A DNA stretch of 11,787 nt from Clostridiales bacterium. GTDB lineage: Bacteria > Bacillota_A > Clostridia > Saccharofermentanales > Saccharofermentanaceae. Location: the NCBI GenBank assembly GCA_017649745.1, contig JAGCGE010000213.1, positions 1-11,787 of the forward strand. The letters are read 5' to 3'. Shown piece by piece: positions 9,576 through 11,787 of this stretch (positions are counted from its first letter, which is position 1; each line of letters opens with the position of its first letter). Both the position numbers and the translations under genes were made by a program. A model generated the notes under the pieces. The model was not told where the DNA came from. It did not search any database and saw nothing but the letters and a program-made list of their open reading frames with translations.

Positions 9576-11787
9576 TTAGGTTAACATTACAACATATCCG
9601 CAACCAATATGCATGAATGTGTGTCCGTCAACTGCAAAATGTGTATTATTAGGGAGCGTCGCTTTACCAAAATCAATTGTATATAACGGATAACTATGTC
9701 CAAACTGAACAAGCGGAGTAATACCAACGGGGTCTGTTGTAAAATCAAAGTCTCTGGCAATAAACCAGTTGTTTGTTCCATATCTGAACGCGTCTGTTTC
9801 TTGAGCTTCTCCGCCACGAGCCTCACCATCGGTAGTAGCAAAGGTTTCTACACAACCATAATAGTTTTCGTTATACCAAGGTGCACCACAGAAAGTAAAT
9901 CTTGCTCCTGAATTATCTTTAGCATCTGCGAAAATATAAGCAAGGCTTTTACGAATATCAGAAAAAGTAAAACGCACTACCTTAGCGCCACCTACCCCAT
10001 CAATAATATCCATATACAAAGGTGAATTATCTTCGTCTGGGGATGTGCGGCAAACAGAATTATCATCAAGTGTGCCAAAATACGCCATTCTACCGCCACC
10101 GACAATATAACTGTTCCAACCTTTAAGTCTTCCAACACCACCCACCGGAGATATTTCTGCAGGTGAAATAACTAAGTTTATATAGTTGTTATCGGTTGGT
10201 TCTCCTTCATATTTTGTATCAAAAATTACGCCATACTGAGATGTCTGGTACTGAAAATATTCATCCAAGCCAAGCTCATCTAATAATTCCACAAAATCAG
10301 ACACACTACCTGTTCCAATAGCATATCGTGTGCCGGGATACTTAGTTCCATATGTAGGGTCTGTAATAAACTGAATCACACCAGAATATGTATCAGGCGG
10401 AACATTCACCACAACCTCGTCATTCAAAGTCGTGTCGTATGTACCATTTTGAGTCTTGGTTATAGATGTCTGGGCTACAAGTGCACCGGAAGATACGACT
10501 TTGCCTTCATCAGAAACAGCATAAGTATTTGGTACATCAACAGAGACACTCGAATAACCGTCAGCATTTTCAGTAGCAGCTGTATAAGTTCCATTTTGAG
10601 TAATACTCTTGGTACTGAGGATCGGTGAGACATAGCTATAAGTATGGTCGTCACCCGTTACGGTGAGATATTGTGTAACGTTTTCGACAAGGGTTTGTTG
10701 TCTGGGCACACGCGTATCAGTATCTTCAAATACGATAGTGAATGTTTTATTTGTAAAATCTACGTCAAATGAAATGGCTTTTACGTATTCACCGGCATCA
10801 AAGCCTTGTCCTGCAAAATTACCGAAATAGTGACTTGTAACAAAGGCATCAGTAGAAGCATCGTATACTTCAAACATAAATGCTCCTGTCCCATAATTAT
10901 ACCCAGCAGGAGGTGTTGCTACATAGAATAAATTTTCACGATATTGAATTTCAGGAATAGGCGGATATGCATAACTCCTGTACCAGCCAACAGCGAGTAT
11001 CTTAAAGTAATAATCATTTCCGTCAATAGCAACAGCGAGCTTGTCAGACATTCTTAAAACATCTTCCATAGACTGTGTTACATTTACTACAACTTCATTA
11101 TTTAAAGTAGTATCATAAGTACCATTTTGAGTCTTTGTTACACTCGTCTGACTTACAAGAGCGCCTGAAGATACAACTTTACCCTCGTCTGATACAGAAT
11201 ATGAATTGGGAACCTCAATTACTACTTCATCATTAAGTGTTGTATCATAAGTGCCATTTTGAGTCTTAGTTGTAGATGTCTGACTTACAAGTGCACCGGA
11301 AGATACAACTTTGCCCTCATCGGATACAGAATATGAATTAGGTACATTAACCGAGACACTTGAATAGCCATCAAGGTTGTCTGTAGCAGCTGAATAAGTT
11401 CCATTTTGAGTAATACTCTTTGAATCGACATTAGCTTCTACATTGACGCTGACACTTGAATAACCGTCAAATTCGTCATCCACCGCGTAATAATCTCCAT
11501 TTTGAGTAACACTCTTGGGTTCGAGAACTGCTTCTGATCCGCCTCCTGAACCACCCACCTCACCAAAAGGACAAGATGCGTATTCTTGAGCGTGGCATTC
11601 GAGAGTTGTAGCACCGAGAGTGTAAATATCGTCATTTATCGAGGTGAGCATGAGTATCTCGCCGGCACTGAGTTTCGCAACGTTATCCGCGCTTGCTACT
11701 ATACCCGGCTTGTCACTGACATAAACATAATCTTCACCAAGGTTTTTAAGCCAGATATACTGATAACGCCTATTAAACTTTATCTGC
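9576..11787 (-). CDS. tail-fibre-like or receptor-binding protein, 5' end outside window
   Basis: The frame is open to the right edge; 736 codons are visible. The ATG at 11651 is not the true start, because the 45 codons before it (QYIWLKNLGEDYVYVSDKPG, then ASADNVAKLSAGEIL) are clearly coding and typical of phage distal-tail proteins. After a Gly/Ser linker (GGSGGGSEA) come modules built on TQNGTY, DGYSSVSV and VPN-Y-VSDEGKVVSSGALV, present on both sides of a separate beta domain (about 11040-10640, YYFKILAVGWYRSY). The last 780 nt code a different beta-rich domain ending FAVDGHTFMHIGCGYVVMLT, probably the receptor-binding tip. Modular fibres recognise cell-surface sugars or proteins. It stops at three consecutive in-frame stops (TAA TAA TGA). 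No chaperone or enzymatic motif is seen. Confidence 0.8.
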   Translation of the reverse strand, partial: QIKFNRRYQYIWLKNLGEDYVYVSDKPGIVASADNVAKLSAGEILMLTSINDDIYTLGATTLECHAQEYASCPFGEVGGSGGGSEAVLEPKSVTQNGDYYAVDDEFDGYSSVSVNVEANVDSKSITQNGTYSAATDNLDGYSSVSVNVPNSYSVSDEGKVVSSGALVSQTSTTKTQNGTYDTTLNDEVVIEVPNSYSVSDEGKVVSSGALVSQTSVTKTQNGTYDTTLNNEVVVNVTQSMEDVLRMSDKLAVAIDGNDYYFKILAVGWYRSYAYPPIPEIQYRENLFYVATPPAGYNYGTGAFMFEVYDASTDAFVTSHYFGNFAGQGFDAGEYVKAISFDVDFTNKTFTIVFEDTDTRVPRQQTLVENVTQYLTVTGDDHTYSYVSPILSTKSITQNGTYTAATENADGYSSVSVDVPNTYAVSDEGKVVSSGALVAQTSITKTQNGTYDTTLNDEVVVNVPPDTYSGVIQFITDPTYGTKYPGTRYAIGTGSVSDFVELLDELGLDEYFQYQTSQYGVIFDTKYEGEPTDNNYINLVISPAEISPVGGVGRLKGWNSYIVGGGRMAYFGTLDDNSVCRTSPDEDNSPLYMDIIDGVGGAKVVRFTFSDIRKSLAYIFADAKDNSGARFTFCGAPWYNENYYGCVETFATTDGEARGGEAQETDAFRYGTNNWFIARDFDFTTDPVGITPLVQFGHSYPLYTIDFGKATLPNNTHFAVDGHTFMHIGCGYVVMLT
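10405..10615 (-). repeat. fibre repeat module, distal copy
   Basis: Codes TKSITQNGTYTAATENADGY, then SSVSVDVPNTYAVSDEGKVV and TKTQNGTYDTTLNDEVVVNV. The two TQNG sites are 147 nt apart, as in the proximal copy. The two copies differ in many third codon positions but all use ACTCAAAATGG for TQNG. Confidence 0.85.
11085..11515 (-). repeat. fibre repeat modules, proximal block
   Basis: Four TQNGTY-type units, with the motif at 11499, 11403, 11256 and 11124 (spacings 96, 147 and 132 nt). The last two units are a near-exact 44-codon tandem of VPNSYSVSDEGKVVSSGALV-QTS-TKTQNGTYDTTLN. They show recent duplication. Confidence 0.85.

Larger units (their letters stand above)
9..11505 (-). repeat. dispersed strand-biased motif TGNTCAAAAT / TCAAAAT
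   Basis: TCAAAAT on the minus strand (ATTTTGA on plus) begins at plus positions 9, 2973, 3059, 3121, 3428, 3489, 3734, 5258, 5366, 5427, 5793, 6102, 6701, 6805, 6908, 7274, 8113, 8373, 8713, 9004, 10446, 10593, 11124, 11256, 11403 and 11499. Thirteen of the 20 outside the fibre gene extend to TGNTCAAAAT. My scan found none on the plus strand. Seven stand at likely gene starts (six well supported), the rest are inside genes in all three frames or in the gap near 6908. The function is unknown. Confidence 0.6.

Noticed and set aside
9576..11651. Fibre gene starting at the ATG at 11651
   Set aside because: The same frame is open and clearly coding for 45 more codons to the window edge, so the gene is 5'-truncated by the window.
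1..11787. Stop-codon reassignment as in some gut phages
   Set aside because: TAA and TGA end genes exactly where context predicts (for example inside terminator loops), and no gene needs an internal stop read as an amino acid.
1..11787. tRNA, rRNA, insertion sequence, attachment site or lysogeny genes
   Set aside because: I saw no cloverleaf, ribosomal sequence, transposase or integrase motif, or terminal repeats in the window.

Overview
The window reads as part of a tailed-phage (or prophage) genome from a Firmicutes host, most likely a gut- or rumen-type Clostridia. Reasons: AT-rich DNA, strong AGGAGG-type ribosome binding sites, standard stop codons, and a string of small proteins of types common in phages of that group (GH25 lysin, two-helix holin, HNH nuclease, Gly/Asn-rich and jelly-roll-like structural proteins). 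Every supported gene lies on the minus strand, so transcription runs from right to left. No integrase, repressor, tRNA, rRNA or CRISPR array is visible, so the window cannot say whether the phage is temperate.

Region A (11787 to about 2627, read leftward) is a compact late operon. In order it holds a tail-fibre-like gene cut by the right edge; a tiny ORF; a membrane-anchored coiled-coil protein; a GNAT acetyltransferase with an unusual phage N-terminal tag; a holin; an 89-aa protein carrying a motif like the C-terminal glycyl-radical region of NrdD; a GH25 endolysin; a 132-nt gap with possible coding debris; a 180-aa unknown; a papain-like 126-aa protein; two low-complexity, probably structural proteins; an HNH endonuclease; the Gly/Asn-rich protein; a jelly-roll-like protein; a Tyr/Ser-rich protein; and a probable head-tail connector. 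The fibre binds the host, the holin and lysin release progeny, and most of the rest looks structural or packaging-related.

Region B (about 2250-2626) has no gene. It holds a long hairpin that probably ends the late operon, a second foldable segment and a short tandem repeat.

Region C (1 to 2310) is the most unusual part. It is a row of eight tiny genes (28 to 94 aa), each a separate transcription unit. Each is preceded by the same 29-bp promoter-like element, usually followed by a short hairpin at the presumed mRNA 5' end, then an AGGAGG site, the ORF and a Rho-independent-type terminator. The terminators share a loop while their stems change in a paired way. The element does not resemble a sigma-70 promoter and looks more like promoters of single-subunit phage RNA polymerases. 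Five of the eight products contain hydrophobic segments. This may be an early or accessory cassette array for host takeover or counter-defence; that function is inference.

A further signal crosses the window: the heptamer TCAAAAT occurs 26 times on the minus (coding) strand by my scan and not at all on the plus strand. Half of the copies outside the fibre gene extend to TGNTCAAAAT, both at gene starts and inside genes in different reading frames.
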